A stretch of 64,000 nt of DNA, from NCBI GenBank assembly GCA_963971225.1, contig OZ020269.1:28747783-28811782 (forward strand), read 5' to 3'. The position numbers and the translations under genes are program-made. The stretch comes from Melieria omissa. Taxonomy: Eukaryota > Arthropoda > Insecta > Diptera > Ulidiidae. The notes beneath the pieces are model-generated. The model did not search any database. It was not told the DNA's origin and worked only from the letters and a program-made list of their open reading frames with translations. This document shows positions 45,409-58,626 of this stretch, one piece after another; the first letter of the stretch is position 1; every line of letters begins with the position of its first letter.

Positions 45409-46874
45409 GACGACTCAATTTCCTTTTTGGTCAACCTGTCAATATACATGTACAGGGCAGATATCGGAGGAAACACAGAGGTATCCACTTCGGTGGCAGA
45501 CAAAGCCACCCCTTTTCTTGCCATCTCGTCCGCTGCTTCGTTCCCTGCCACTCCTGAGTGGCCCGGAACCCAGAAGAGAGTGACCTGGTGGTGCCCAATG
45601 CCTCGAAGTGCGGTACGACACCTCTGCACTACCTTTGATTTCACAACAACTGATTCCAGCGCCCTAAGCGCCGCCTGACTATCCACGAAAATTGTGACAT
45701 CTGTGGGTGGTAACCCACTGTCACGGATAACTTCGGCAGCCTTCCAAATTGCATAGATCTCTGCTTGGAAAATACTGCAGAGGTCCGGCAGTCTGAATGA
45801 CATGCGTGTCTGCAGTACATCGGAGTAGATACCAGCTCCAGTACCTTCCTCCATTTTGGAGCCGTCGGTGAAAACGGTGATAGAAGCGTCTCTCATCGCA
45901 CCTGTCACCTCCCATTCCTCCCTTGTGGGATATGAGGCTAGTGCTCGCGTGTCGAAATCCAGGTATGGGATCAGATAGTCCGTGCAGGAATCCACCTGAT
46001 AACCGATATCCGGCTTCGCGAAAGACTTTAGAATTCCAGAGTGCCCATAAGCGTGTTGCCTCCACAAGTTGGCTTCCCTCAATCTGAGAGCGCCTTTAGC
46101 AGCGCAACACTTAATGAACTGCTCAATCGGGTGGAGGTGCAAGATCACCTCCAGCCCGGCCTGGGGGATGCTTTTGACAGTACCTGCTATTCCCATAGCC
46201 GCTAGTCTCTGCACCTTCGTCAGTTTCGTTACCAGGGTCTTGGTGCCCGTAGCCGGCCACCAGACAATGGCTCCGTAACTTAGGATCGGCCGTATAATCG
46301 CAGTGTACATCCAATGAACGATAGTCGGCTGCAATCCCCACTTTTTCCCGAAAGTCCTTTTACAAATGTAAAAAGCATTCAGGCTCTTTTTCACCCGCTC
46401 TTCCACATTGCGCCCCCAAGAGAGCTTGGAGTCAAGTATGGTGCCAAGGTATTTAGCCTCGGGTGATAGGGTGAGAGTAGTGCCGCCAAGTTTAGGCAGC
46501 TCAAACTTCGGTATTTTGTATTTCCGGGCGAACAGTACCAAAACAGTCTTAGAGGGATTAACCCCTAGACCGTTCAGCTCTGCCCACCTGGAAAGTTCCT
46601 TTAGAGCAGACTCCATGAGATCACTGATTGTGGACAGGAATCTTCCAGGGATCAGGATAGTGACGTCGTCTGCATATGCTACTACTCGTAGCCTCCTGGT
46701 TTCGAAGATCTCGAGGATGCTATTTACTACAAGGAGCCACAGCAGAGGCGAAAGAACACCCCCTTGTGGTGTGCCCCTTGTAGTAAGTTTCCTCACTGAG
46801 CACAGGCCTAGGTTAGAGTGGACACTTCTGCTACTGAGCATGTCACTGGTCCTAATTTTTTTTTTCCATGGCAC
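45405..46874 (-). pseudogene. Non-LTR ORF2: reverse transcriptase and RNase H domains
   Basis: Open frame on the minus strand. RT part: RGTPQGGVLSPLLWLLVVNS, then the catalytic box VVAYADDVTIL, then the thumb including YLGTILDSKLSW and YGAIVWWPA. RNase H part with all acidic motifs: VFTDGSKMEEGTGAGIYSD, FQAEIYAIWKA, IFVDSQAALRAL, WVPGHSGVAGNEAADEMARK. RT followed by RNase H places it in the I/LOA-like group of non-LTR elements. The endonuclease and N-terminal RT are missing (5' truncation), and a one-base frameshift near 45405 separates it from its C-terminal tail. Confidence 0.9.
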
Positions 46875-46943
46875 GTACGAAATGCCAGAAATATTAGCAA
46901 ATCACGTGTGGCGGATATTGGAAGAGGGATAATGGGCTCTCAA

Positions 46944-47400
46944 AGTCCGGCACTAAATTATTGCTGACCTTCACTACGAACACCCACATTCTCACCGATC
47001 ACTTTTTCTCTAACTAAGAAGCTCTAACTAATACCACTTGAATTCAAAATGGTCTATGCGTGGCCCAGCTGACCTGACAGCAGAAGCCCACCTGTCAATT
47101 GCCATGAACAGGGTAGATATTCGAAATCGCACAGAATTATCCACATTGGTGTCTGATAATTCGATCCCCTTTCTGTTCATCTCGTTTGCTGTTTCGATCT
47201 GCGAAAGTATGGAATTTCCTGAAACCCAGAGATCGTCTCAGTGGTATTGTTTGCTTTGAAGAAAGGAACAGCATGTTTGTACCACCTTCGATATCACAAT
47301 AGCAGATTTCAGAGCCTTGAGAGCTGCCTGGCTATCAACAAAGGTTGTAACGTCTATGGGCTTCACTTCACTGTACTTCCTTCTATATAGAAAATATCCC
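46944..47400 (-). mobile_element. Older non-LTR copy, RNase H part, split by the 44921-46930 insertion
   Basis: 47040-47380 aligns with 45410-45700 of the younger copy (for example CACCTGTCAATTGCCATGAA, GGGTAGATAT and, later, GAGCTGCCTGGCTATCAACA). Minus-strand RNase H reading contains stops. Joins 44170-44907 once the younger insert is removed. Confidence 0.65.
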
Positions 47401-49767
47401 TGCATGCAAGATGCAACTGCGGCCTACACAAGTTATGAATCTGTTTCTTTCTAAATGTAAACCAAAATTAATTGTTTTGAAGGAGTCAATGAAAATTTTG
47501 ATGGAGGCATCTCACTTTTGATTACCTGTATAAAGTTCTCCTCTTTACTCTACGAGGTAAAAGCGCTTCTGTCAAAGTCTGCCTATGGAATCACATACTT
47601 TGCGCTAGAATATAGCTAATGTCCAATATTGGCTTTCATGATTACATCGAGCTACTTTAAAGCAATAAATTTATGACTTAACGCTCGACGGTGGACAACA
47701 CAAGGTAATAAAAATTGGCTCAACAAAACCGGCAGCAGCAATAAAACACCTAACAAATAGCAAAAACCAAAACAAAACAAAAGACTGCACACAATTTGTA
47801 CATCCAGGAAGTGAAGCTTACGACTATCACTAGTCATTTCACATGGCTGTCACTGTGGGCCCAACATTTTATTGTCTGCACATGCAAATTTTGTGTTTAG
47901 TGTTATTGTGTGAGTTTTTAATATTTTCAGTTTTCGTCATACATATTTTCGAGAAATTAATGTTTGTATTTATTTCGCTGTTTTTTGTTGTCCATTTTAC
48001 AGACAGTTTTTTATAGCTTATTTGTGTATGATTATTTCTGTTTATGCGAGCGGAAACCATACACACACACACACACACACACAAGCATGTGCTTGTATTT
48101 GCAGTACATGAAACCGCCCAACAGAAATCTGGCTGTCTGGTTTTTGTTGTGTCTGTCTAGCTGTTTATTTGTTTATGCGAAGCAAACCTTTCATGGTGCG
48201 CAATGCCAACAATGGTCATTAATAATAAATAACAATGGACAATTGTTTCGTTTTACTGAAAAACGTAATTTGTTTATTCATTGGAAATTGTCACTTTGAA
48301 ATTAGTAAATATGGCGAGGTGTGAGTAAGTGTGTGTGTGCATGAAATTACTCCTACTGTGTTTATTTGGTGAAAACGCGATGACAATTGTTTACTTTTGA
48401 CCGAATGAAATTTAGTGTGAATGAAAACAAAAAACAAAGTTTTTTTTACTGAATAATATTTTTGTACTGATTTTTTACTGAATAATGATAGTGAATTAAA
48501 GTGAGTTTTTGAAGGTCACTGCAATGACTTGACAGAACTTTGATATATTAACAATTTAGATTCAAATAAAATATGCGTAGTTTGTAGTATAAAAAACAAA
48601 AGACTTAAGCAACGAACTTGAATAAGTTTCATAAGATTTAAATGTTTTAATGTTTAAATGTTTAGTGTAAGAATGCAACTATTTCATTATATCGCATATT
48701 TACATCAAAATGTCAACACTACACAGTGGCGCGTGAAATAATTCCCACTATAACGCCAGCCAACTACGGCCGGCTGTGAGCGTGAGCGCGTTCAATTGCT
48801 TCAATATTTGCCAGCGTTGTGTCAATTTTAAATAGTTGCCGTCACCTGACACTTGAAACAACAAAACTACATTATTAAAGTAAATATTAGACACACGAAA
48901 GTCAGATAAATTCATTGGCATCTTTTACTTTCGAACCCAATGGCAGCGTCAACAATTGCACAGCGCAACTACGAAATGGCCTTTTATCAGCAAATAGAAC
49001 TGGAAATATTGCGCGTTTTTATTAATTTTTCTTCTTAAATAACAAATCCATACTGAGCTTTAAGTGAACCTTAATTACGGAATTGGCCTGCTCCTCTCCG
49101 CTAATGACTGCCGCCACTGGTGAACGGTGAGTGGCAACGCTCGCAAATTAACATGCGACACGCTAAATAGTTAGTCGAGGTGGGTCGGCCAGCTGCCTGG
49201 CTGGCTCGCCGCTAATCGGCCACAAATCATTGACTTAATAATGCGCTTATGTTGCTCGTAAAATTGAGCTATTGCCAGTTGCAACGCAATGTTTCACAAC
49301 GCACACTGATTTATCTCATTTAAATTGTGCGTTCAATTCAATGAGACTTTTGCATAAATAAGCAACTTAATTGAAATGGGATGTAACATCTTTGCAGAAA
49401 TCGCCATGATTTGTTGTGCTGTTTACACGACGCGCATAAAGCGTGTGGAAATTGATAATGCTGCCGGTGAATGCTACGTACATTTCATCTGTAAGCCGAG
49501 TGCATGAGATGAGTGTGAAAATATTGGTTGCTTGGTCAGTGGCAGCAACTGGTTTGCCTCCTACGGACATTTAATTTGCATGCTAATTTTTAACTGACCA
49601 AATATTGAGAATTGAAAAATTAAATAAAAGAAGCCAGCTACCAGCTACTTAGATATTTCTAAGTTGAGTTAGTAAATAAATAAAATTGTGCATTGAAAGT
49701 TCAGATATCGATAAAAATAATTAAACCTAAACGAGCTAAATTCCTTTTAAAAGAAATTAAGACAAGT

Positions 49768-49806
49768 CTTTTACTTCAAAGAACCTTAACTCCTTTGAAG
49801 TAAAAG
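49768..49806. repeat. Perfect 14-bp stem, 11-base loop hairpin
   Basis: CTTTTACTTCAAAG (49768-49781) and its exact complement CTTTGAAGTAAAAG (49793-49806). Function unknown; could be chance or a decayed element. Confidence 0.5.
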
Positions 49807-52455
49807 TTCAGAAAAGCATTTTCATGGAATTTTACGCCCGTTTTACTGACTGTAGCGCACCAAAAAGTGCCTATGAACAATGCCAAATGCTGCTAATGCA
49901 GTGTATGTACATAAAATATTGAATATGCATGAGGGGCCAATCTAATAGAGACGTGATATATGCTAATCTTTGGTAATGTTATAACTCTCCAGCGAAAATA
50001 CATCAATAAATTTTCAATTTGATTTTATCGAAAATGTGTGCTTTGTAGGTTTTGTTTAATTTAAATTTATTTTTTACTCTTTCGACATGCATATGTTGGC
50101 AGTTTTTGGCGAATGCCAGTGCAACGTTGAGATGCAAATGAATTGCTGCGAGTGGCAGAATTATACAATGTAATCGCGTTTTAATGTAGCGAACAGCTAT
50201 TAGTGCGCTACACAAGTTTAAGTGGTTATAGGCGACAGTATTTGGCTATGATTGACATTTAATGGGCGAACGGTTCGAACAATATAACTCATTTTGATTC
50301 AAAAACTGCGCTGATCAAGCTTTGTAGTTTTGGTCAGCAAATTCATTCTGGACTATTTTTGATTTTGGAATTTTAAGTGTTAAGAAAGATTGAGGCCTTT
50401 GCTATAAGATGTCAAATAGGTGAAGTTGCTCTCCGGCAACTTTGGGGTCGAAAGGGTTAAGTAATGGAATGTTGGAACTACACAAATGAAAACATAAACA
50501 CAAATTAAATCAAAAATAAAACTAAAAATGAAAAAATATCCCAATGTTAAATACTCAGTGTTCTCCAAAACTAGAATCGAATTAATTTTGTTTGTATCCT
50601 AAAAATTTCACTCATTAATTTGTGTTGCACAGAGTCAGACTAATTCTTTTAGAAGTACATTTATCTGTTTAAAAAATTAATATAATAAAACAATAAAACT
50701 TTAGTCGAAAAATTTTCGAAAAATAAATCTCACATTAAAAATTTCAAAAAGAAAATAGTTAGAAAATAAATAGTTAAGAAATAACGACTTTTGATGCATT
50801 TTCGCATCACTGTCAGCCATTGGGTCAAAGCCGAAAAGTAAAAGTTTGCATGTTTGACAAAAAATTTTATGCAATCAAAGTTTTATGCGCCAATGCGTCA
50901 GACTAATCAGTGAAACGGCCACTAAAACTCATCTAAAGTTTTGGATTTGTCTTGTTTTTTGGCTCGACCGAGCGGCTCGCAATCGGTCGCATAGCGCTGC
51001 GGCGACTGTTATTAGTCGCTCATTTGCGATTTGTAACTCCTCGTGTCATATATTTGAATATGCAATATTTCTAATGCAATAAACCTGTAAATGTTTTAAC
51101 AAACTTCAATAACAACAACGCACGTCAAAATATTTTGCTATTTTTTATTTTAAATTTGTTGTTGTTTTTGAAATTAATTATTTTATAATGACGGCGCATG
51201 TAACGGGCTGATAGATATTTGCACGGCAACATTTTGAAGATGTCTCACTTGCCGGCGCGTTCCGGAACGCGACTGCTGACAGCGCAGGCGCAGCATGTTG
51301 CGTTGCGTCGCGTCGCGTGTACGACATGCCGGTGCAGCAACGAGCCAGCTGATGCCATGGCGATTGTGCCAAGCGAAGTACGTGCGCGAGTGTCATCTGG
51401 GTGCTTAGGCTTGTAAGCCGTTGTTGTGGTGATTAGCGACAAAATTGTTTCTAATCCCGCATGCAAATGAGAGTGTGTGCGCGCGCAAGCGTGGAAGGCA
51501 TTTTCCACATTATTGGGCAATTATTTTAACTAACTGGAAGCGACCGACCCGGCGACCGGCGACCGCATCGGCCACTACTGTGCGCGTGTTTGTGCAATTT
51601 TTTGCCGGGTGAGTTATGGCTGATAGTTTTCCGATAATAAGATGAGCAATTTTTCAAGGCACTGCTCGGCGCTGGCGCTGTTGGCGGCAGCTGAAGTCTC
51701 AAGTGGCGTTGCGCGTTGTCACTTGACCCAGATCTGTGCATATAAAATGTGCTAAGATAAAGACGCTGGAATGTCTTCAACTTTAGCTTGAACTTGTCTC
51801 GCTGCTGTGCCGCAACGCTGGCCACAAACCAATTAAGAACGCAAAAAGTCACAACAGTCATTGACATTTGCATACGGAGCGCGTAACTCATTTGAATTTT
51901 TCCTATAAGGAAAGCATTAAAGACGCCAAAGCAGCGAGAACTAACGACTTAAAACTCGACTCGGCAGAGGTGTCGAGTCGCTTAGCGGCGCAGAAAGAAA
52001 GTTTTAAAAGTCTTCATAAATTCGCTTTTTGTGTTGTTTTTTTAGGCGGCCATTAAAGAGGAAAAAGCGTCACTAAAGCGACACTAAAGCCACACAAAGT
52101 GCTGCCCAGACGACTGAAACTCGTTTAGATTTTCTCATAACCGTAATTTTGCTGTCACAATTCAGATTCTCAATCACATTTTACTGCATACTTAGCGAGC
52201 ACAGAAGCGCCACAACGCTCACTGGCACAATGTGACAGTGTATGTGTAGAAATATGTATGTTCATGTGTGTGTACGGCAAGAGGCGGCCACAATAGTCGA
52301 CAGTGGCCAATTTGTATGCCAATTTGTCATTAGACAGCTAAGCGGCTTAAAACTGTACCCACGCAAGCAGCAATACAACAACAATAAAACAGCCACAACA
52401 ATAAGCTTGTCAGCCAGAAAGCCACCAAATAACAGCTTCATTGGCAGCGGCCGAG

Positions 52456-52504
52456 TATATAAAAAAGTGCCGACCGCCGAGTGCCGCATTAAAAACTCAC
52501 TCAT
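52456..52504 (+). promoter_or_regulatory. Possible TATA-box core promoter
   Basis: TATATAAAAAAG at 52456-52467 inside a GC-rich segment. About 32 bases downstream is CGCATTA, and 43 bases downstream CTCACTCAT, both loosely like insect initiators. No coding exon was found immediately after, so the target is unknown. Confidence 0.3.
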
Positions 52505-53539
52505 CGCCGTCTAATTGCTGCACTTCAGCTGCTGCCGCTCATTTGCCTGCTTGTTGCACTTGAATGCTTGTTGCAGTTGTTGTCATTGCGCATTGCACTG
52601 CGTTGACGCGACCTCAAAGATCGCGCGTCGTTCATCACAAGCTGCAGCAGCGCGATTTGTGTTTGGGCCATGAGAACAAACGGCACACGGCCCATCACAA
52701 CGAATGCAATAGATGGCGATCGCACTAGCTGCCGCGCAATTTAACTGCATTGTCTGCGTACATACGTCGAAGCGCACCCCGAGCAAAAGCGGGTCAGAGT
52801 TCGCGGCACGTATGTGCCGCATGAGTTGCACGTTCGGAGCGCAGTGCCCCGATTTGTGCGCATGCGCAAAGCATCCGTTGGTAGGGTGGCCGCATTGGCG
52901 GCGCTTTTGTTGTTCTAATTAGTTGGCCGCGTTCCAAGTGTGTTGCGTTCGATGTCATACGTGTTGTGGCACGTAAGTGGTGTGAGACAACAACATGTAA
53001 CACAACATGTTTGGGGGGAGTTTGGTTTGAGTTGGTTGTGGTAGTGAAAGGATTTGAAAATTGAAGGTTTGAGTCTTGATTTATTTTTAAAGTTTGTTGA
53101 CTTTTAAATTTTTTCCAATCCCAAATAAGCTGATTTACTTTGGGTTTACAAATTCCAAATCTAATTTTATTTATTCTTTATTCTTATTTCTTTTCGAATG
53201 CTCAGACCGAGGATTCAAATTAAATTTTATTGACAATTTTTTTGTGGAAATGTCCTTTTTAAGAATCAACAAAAATATCAGTGTATTCTTTAAAAGATAC
53301 TTGGGTTAAGTATATAAGTTAATTTTTGAGCACAGATTTTATTCGAATTAACAGATCAGCATGCAAAGTGTTTCCAAAAATAAAAGAAATTTTTTCTAAA
53401 CTGGAGTCCGACAAATTGTTAAGACCCTTTTAATCTCCGGGTGCAATATTTGACCTGTCAGCCAAGAACTAAGAAATTTGTGGAATTTTCATGGATTTTC
53501 ATTTGAAAATTTCAATTTAAACTGAAAACTGTTCAAACT

Positions 53540-54189
53540 CATGATGAAATAAACAAGGTGAAGCGAGTAGCTGACAGTTTTGTCAACCCATACCCTTATT
53601 TTGAAACATAGCAATTGACCATAGTGGAATTAATTCCACCATGGCAATGGACAACCAATTTTGCTTTGACATTGAGAGAATTTTTTAACCCTACTCAAAA
53701 CGTAAAATCGAAAATATTGTGTTTAAAAATTTTCATTTGTAAAATACGCGTTTAACTTCTTCTTCCAAAGTAAGAGAGTCAAGAGTTTTAATTTTCTTTC
53801 TGTAAATGAATTAGTTTGTTTCACATATTGTTATGTTTTTTTACATGTTTTACACAAATGTTAATCGTTTTTTAGTTAAACATGTTACGTTGTGCTACGA
53901 CATACCTATTTATTTTTGGTTTCATATTTCTTTATTATTTAATACCAATAATTATGCAGCGTGGGACCTGCCACCACGGCAACGAATCGGAATAATCTTA
54001 CCTACAACGCACTACAATAATAATGAAATTGCTTTTTTGATACACCAGGCATAAGTGGGTTAATGCGAAGAAAGAAGAAGACTTTCATGTTTTGAGAGAA
54101 TTTATTTCGAAAACGTCAGTTTTTCAAAAGCTCTCTTGTCAAAATAAGGGTATGTCATCTACTCGCTTCACCTTGTTTATTTCATCATG
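53540..54189. mobile_element. 650-bp non-autonomous P-element-superfamily transposon
   Basis: Perfect 31-bp terminal inverted repeats (53540-53570 and 54159-54189) starting CATGATGAAATAAACAAGGT. The Drosophila P element also has 31-bp ends starting CATGATGAAATAA followed by an AAGGTGG stretch. Target duplications of 8 bp, TTCAAACT, at 53532-53539 and 54190-54197, as expected for P. A second perfect 15-bp inverted pair (CATACCCTTATTTTG 53589-53603; CAAAATAAGGGTATG 54140-54154) sits inside the ends, like P subterminal repeats. The interior is AT-rich, with no transposase reading. Confidence 0.9.
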
Positions 54190-54349
54190 TTCAAACTTTA
54201 TTGTCAAAAATGAAAAACTTCATACAAACATCAACAAAACTTTGCGAGGCTAAAAGTAACATTTAATCGAGTAAATTCAGTATAATCATTCAAAGTTATG
54301 TTAAAGAACTAGCAGGATCCAATGGTTTTGCACGCAAGTTTAAAGTCAA

Positions 54350-54880
54350 TGGGCCCAATAAATCAAATTTCTTCAAACAACACTGTATGGGCGATGTGGG
54401 CTGTGCCACGCCCAATTTATGAAATGTCTAAGCTATTCTTCCAGTTGAAATGTGCGACCCAGTTTCACTGATGTGCGATTTTCCGAAATTACGCAGAAAA
54501 TTTGATTCACAAAAAATTTGCCACGCTCCTTGTCCAAAGCTCATCAAATTCTACCAGTAGAATGACACATCTATGGGATGACGGCATACAAAATGTCAAT
54601 GTTGTTCGATTTCTGATTTCGGAGCTTCTCAACATTAACAATTTGGGTTGTATGGGCGGTGCCATGCTCCCTCGTCCAATACCAACCACATTTCCCCTAT
54701 CGAAGGACACAACTAAATCGTAAGTTTGTGCCAAATGTCATTGCTGTGTGATCTGTAGTTCCAAAGCTATTCAAAACAACTGTATCGCTTGAAAAATGCA
54801 CCGCCCCTTGTCCAACGCTCATAAAATTTTACCAGTGAAACGATACTCCTGAACGATACAGGGTCATTCAATGCTTTTAA
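54350..54880. repeat. Degenerate internal repeats of unknown type
   Basis: A block around CTCCTTGTCCAAAGCTCATC, then AAATTCTACCAGTAGAA (54526-54560), recurs at 54806-54845 as CCCCTTGTCCAACGCTCATA, then AAATTTTACCAGTGAAA. GGGCGGTGCCA-type motifs recur at 54390 and 54655. Looks like old repetitive DNA; no family assigned. Confidence 0.45.
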
Positions 54881-57800
54881 AATTTTCGACTTGTAACTCC
54901 GAAGATATTCCATTAAAATTTATGTTGTATGTGGAGGTTTAGGTTGTATATCTTTTATCAAGATTTAGTCAAGACGAACATGCGGTGAAAGATTCTGCGT
55001 AATCGGCAATAAACAAACAGACATTCATTAATGTATATGTATATAGATGACATGAAGAGGTACTTGTTAGACTGTGTTTAAAAACGACATAGTTATCTAA
55101 TCTTACTCGGTATCCAATGGGTTCAAGTTGCTTCTTCTCTTTTTTCATGATGGTTTTCCTTAGTTTTAAGTTTTTTTTAATACTTCTTGAAGTACAGTGG
55201 AGATCTGTAAATGTGGTATTCGTACTTTCTAGACCTCAGTGTGTGTCAATGTGCTGCGATATTCATTGGAATATGTTTACGGAAAGAAGTTCTTTGCAAT
55301 AAGGATTAGGTTCCATTGAATTAGATTGGTTTCAGGGATGGGTTTCAGGAGTCAGACTTATGGTTGGTGAATATTTCAGTGGAAAATATAGCCATTTGAG
55401 GGTTATCGTTAGTTATAAATAACGTCCAAGCGTTCATTTGTATCTGTCCTTATAAAGCCTTTTGAAGCTTCTTCCATACCATCATCTTCAACAAGTCGAT
55501 CTCTTCAACAAGTCTTTTTAGCAAAATTTACTTACATATTTTTGTTAAAACAGAAGCACTTTCTGAACCCTTTTCGCTGCCATTTAGACAATCATTTAGA
55601 TAGACATAAATATAGATTTAGGCATTAAGTGAAAGCAAAAGTATCCGAAATCATTCTAGAGTACAATAGGTTACTAAGTTTGAATGCTTGAGAAATATAC
55701 CTTTCATAGACTATTTTCTTGGCTACCCAACGGATTTATCATATACATATCTATATGAAATCATCCATTTAATGCAAATTATATAAATATATCGATTGAG
55801 TTTTAAGAATCTAGCCAGCTTACCATTCTATGTGACTTCATGCCAATCACTCGACCGTCATAATGGTTTGAACAGCTTTTGTAAAATTGTCTCGCTCAAT
55901 ATTGTTTGACAGTTTGTCGTAAGTCTACTGTACCGAACATTCAACATATATCTGCTCCGCCCACTATGCGCTCTTTTCAAACTAATATTCTAGCAAATGG
56001 TGTAATCCACTTTGCTTTATGATAATTGAGAAAGCATTAAAATCGTCTGTTAACACCTTTGAGGCATTTTAGAATGACTCAAAGTACAATTCAAATAAAT
56101 ATTTCTAAACTGGCATAAAAAATAATTAAATAAATATATCTAATCAATAAAATGTGTAGCAGTGCCACAGGGGGAAAAACAATAAATATTCCAGTAAAAA
56201 CAGTGTTTTACGATCTTTAAGTGAAATGATTAAGCGAGGCATGACGCTAATTGGCCAGGCAAATCGTGAGGAGTCTATTACACATTTACATAATACACGT
56301 CGAACGAAAACTGAACCAACGAAGTAGCGAATCACGTTCGAGCTGCAAATCAAAGGTGAACGTCGAGCGTCGAGCTTGTAGTCCAACTCCAACTCAAACT
56401 GCAACTGAAATTCAAACTAAGCTACGAACGAACCTTGCGCTCAACGCCTTGTTGCGACTGCACGACCGAATTGGCTACACGGCTTTTGGGCCAAATCGCT
56501 TTTGCCAGTTCTTAGACAACATTCAAACTGTGCGGTGTTTGGTGCGGCTGCTCACCAACGAACGACACGGACAACGTTTTTGCTGCGCGATCGGGTGACG
56601 AACGCGCGCGCGCGTATCATCATACGGTGATCGATCGGTGTCTGAAGACGTCAAACAGTTATTGGTAGTATTTGGTAGCTACTGCCACCACTGGTTTTGG
56701 CAATAAGTGCTCGCGGCTGGTTTTCGCACGCGGTGGCTCGTTTGCGGTGGCATTAATGAGGTGTACGAGGCGTGTGCTAACCAATACAACACAACAACAA
56801 CAATAGCCAAAATAGCAACAATGAAGAAAACATCACCAGCGGCTGCAACATTCGCATTGCGCACCGATCGGGCACTTGTCTGAAGTAGCAGCAACAACAG
56901 CGACGGCAACACATCGGCGCGTTAATTTATCGCAGCAAATTAACATTTTTTGGTAGTAGTTTTCACCTGCTGTGCATTTAATGGTTATTGCATCAATACG
57001 CCCGGTGACAGCGCGGCGATGCTTTATCATAACTTGAGGGCACAGCGGCGGTGGCGGCGGCGATTGTTGCGACGATGACAACAACAAAATGAATAAAGGC
57101 GTTTAGATTAGGCGAACGACTTGCCGTGCGGCTGGGGCTGCCGTTGGCGGCGTTAGGGCGGCAGCGGCCGTGGAATTTTAATGATGACGCGTGAATGCGA
57201 TTTTCAAGAATTAAAATAAAATACTCGTATAAGCAAAGCGCGCGGAACAGAAAAACACACAAATGAAATAAACTAAACACTGAAGCTGAAGAGACCGGAT
57301 CGAGGATGAATGGGCGCGAGCGCGATCGGTTGATGTGCTGTGTTGGAGTATGTTGTTGCTGATGATGATGATGCTGTTGCTGATGTTGTTGTTGTTACTA
57401 TTGCTGGTGTCGCTGACGTCGATGACGCTGCGATGATGCCGACGCAGTTGCTGCTGTTGTTGGTTGTTCTTGTTGCTACTACAGTTGGCGCTTTTGTTGT
57501 TGTTGTTGTTGGGAACGGACAGTGGCACAGCGTGGTGGCGCGCCGCAATTCGGCGCTGCGAATTCGGAGTGAATGATTTATACCAATTCGCATGCGTGCG
57601 CGCACGCGCACCAATCGTTGAACAGCGCGGTTCGGTGTGGCTATGCGTGTTTGTGTTTGCGTGTGTGTGCGAGTGTATGTTACAATTTCGTTAGCGTAAT
57701 GACTTTATAATGCGTTGTCGCCACTGTTTTTGGTAGCGCCTTGGCCAACGACCATCCCGCTGCGACGCTGCACCGCCCGCAGCCACCAACGCTGTGTCGT

Positions 57801-58626
57801 TCGCCGCAGAATTAATGTGTGAATTAGTCGCATTTGCATAACGAGCACACCGCGTAACAAGGCCCACGAAAAATGTCCAAAAGCACGCAACTATTTACCC
57901 AAAAAAAAATCATATAAAATTTAAATAAATTAGAAATAAAAACATAGAAACGCTGCAATCGAGATACGCTACGAGCGTTTCATATCAACGCAAAAGGCGT
58001 GAAAAGAAAAAGTGAAAAAAATATAAACCTACAAATAAACAAAACAAATACCAAAACTAGAAAATAACAAAACATAAAAAAACAAAAAAACATCAAAAAA
58101 TAAACGCGCAATCGTTAACATAAAAATCAAACAAAAGCGTCCAATTTACATTTGAATGTGTCGCCGCGGCTTCCTTTCTCTTTCCTTAATGCTGTGCGTC
58201 GCTGTGTAATGTAAGCCGCCATACAATTGTCATACGTCATAACGGTGTCGCATCGAAAAGCCAACAACCAAAACAATGAATCAATGCACTAAATACGAAA
58301 TAATCATTTAATAGAATTATGTAATTTTGTTGTTGTACTTTTCATGCACAAAATGCTCTTTTATATGCCAACAACAAAAACAACAGCTCAATTTTCAATT
58401 CCAATTCCGATTCCGATTTCGTCTTTTACAACCGCCTCGGCGCGCACACAATTAGCGGCGTCCAGCAACAGCAGCAGCAGCCAGCGTGCGTTCGTACGTA
58501 CAGCGCGCACACCCGCAACCGGAGCTTCCATGTGCAGCCGCACGCAATCCGCGCCCGCCGTCGCCGCAGTTCGAGTGGTACTGATATGATGACATTGCAC
58601 GCGCACGCCAACAACGCTACGAAGAA
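54881..58626. other. AT-rich spacer, then GC-rich 5'-region-like tract
   Basis: 54.9-56.2 kb is AT-rich with no feature seen. From about 56.4 to 58.6 kb CpG-rich sequence alternates with trinucleotide runs ((TTG)n, (CAA)n, (GATGAT)n) and an A-rich block (57895-58120). This is typical of the 5' non-coding region or promoter of a developmental or neural fly gene. Open frames here are low-complexity shadows. Confidence 0.4.

Larger units (their letters stand above)
44921..46930 (-). mobile_element. RNase H-bearing non-LTR retrotransposon, 5'-truncated, with 13-bp target duplication
   Basis: Flanked by AATGGGCTCTCAA at 44908-44920 and 46931-46943. On the minus strand it encodes RT, RNase H and the C-terminal Cys tail, then a 3' UTR ending in CCTAA-type repeats (TTAGG on the + strand, 44921-44937). 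Truncated at the 5' side within the RT. Inserted into an older copy of its own family. High identity of features and an almost open frame suggest a fairly young insertion. Confidence 0.9.
47401..53539. other. Non-coding region with GC-rich patches
   Basis: No convincing exon or transposon found. Holds a (CA)n run (48059-48083), AT-rich stretches, a short perfect hairpin (49768-49806) and a GC-rich segment at 51230-52960 with a TATA-like motif. The open frames there are short and lack splice support or recognisable motifs. Confidence 0.4.

Noticed and set aside
57211..57614. Overlapping open frames in (CAA)n/(TTG)n tracts
   Set aside because: Trinucleotide repeats remain open in many frames; nothing distinguishes coding from non-coding.
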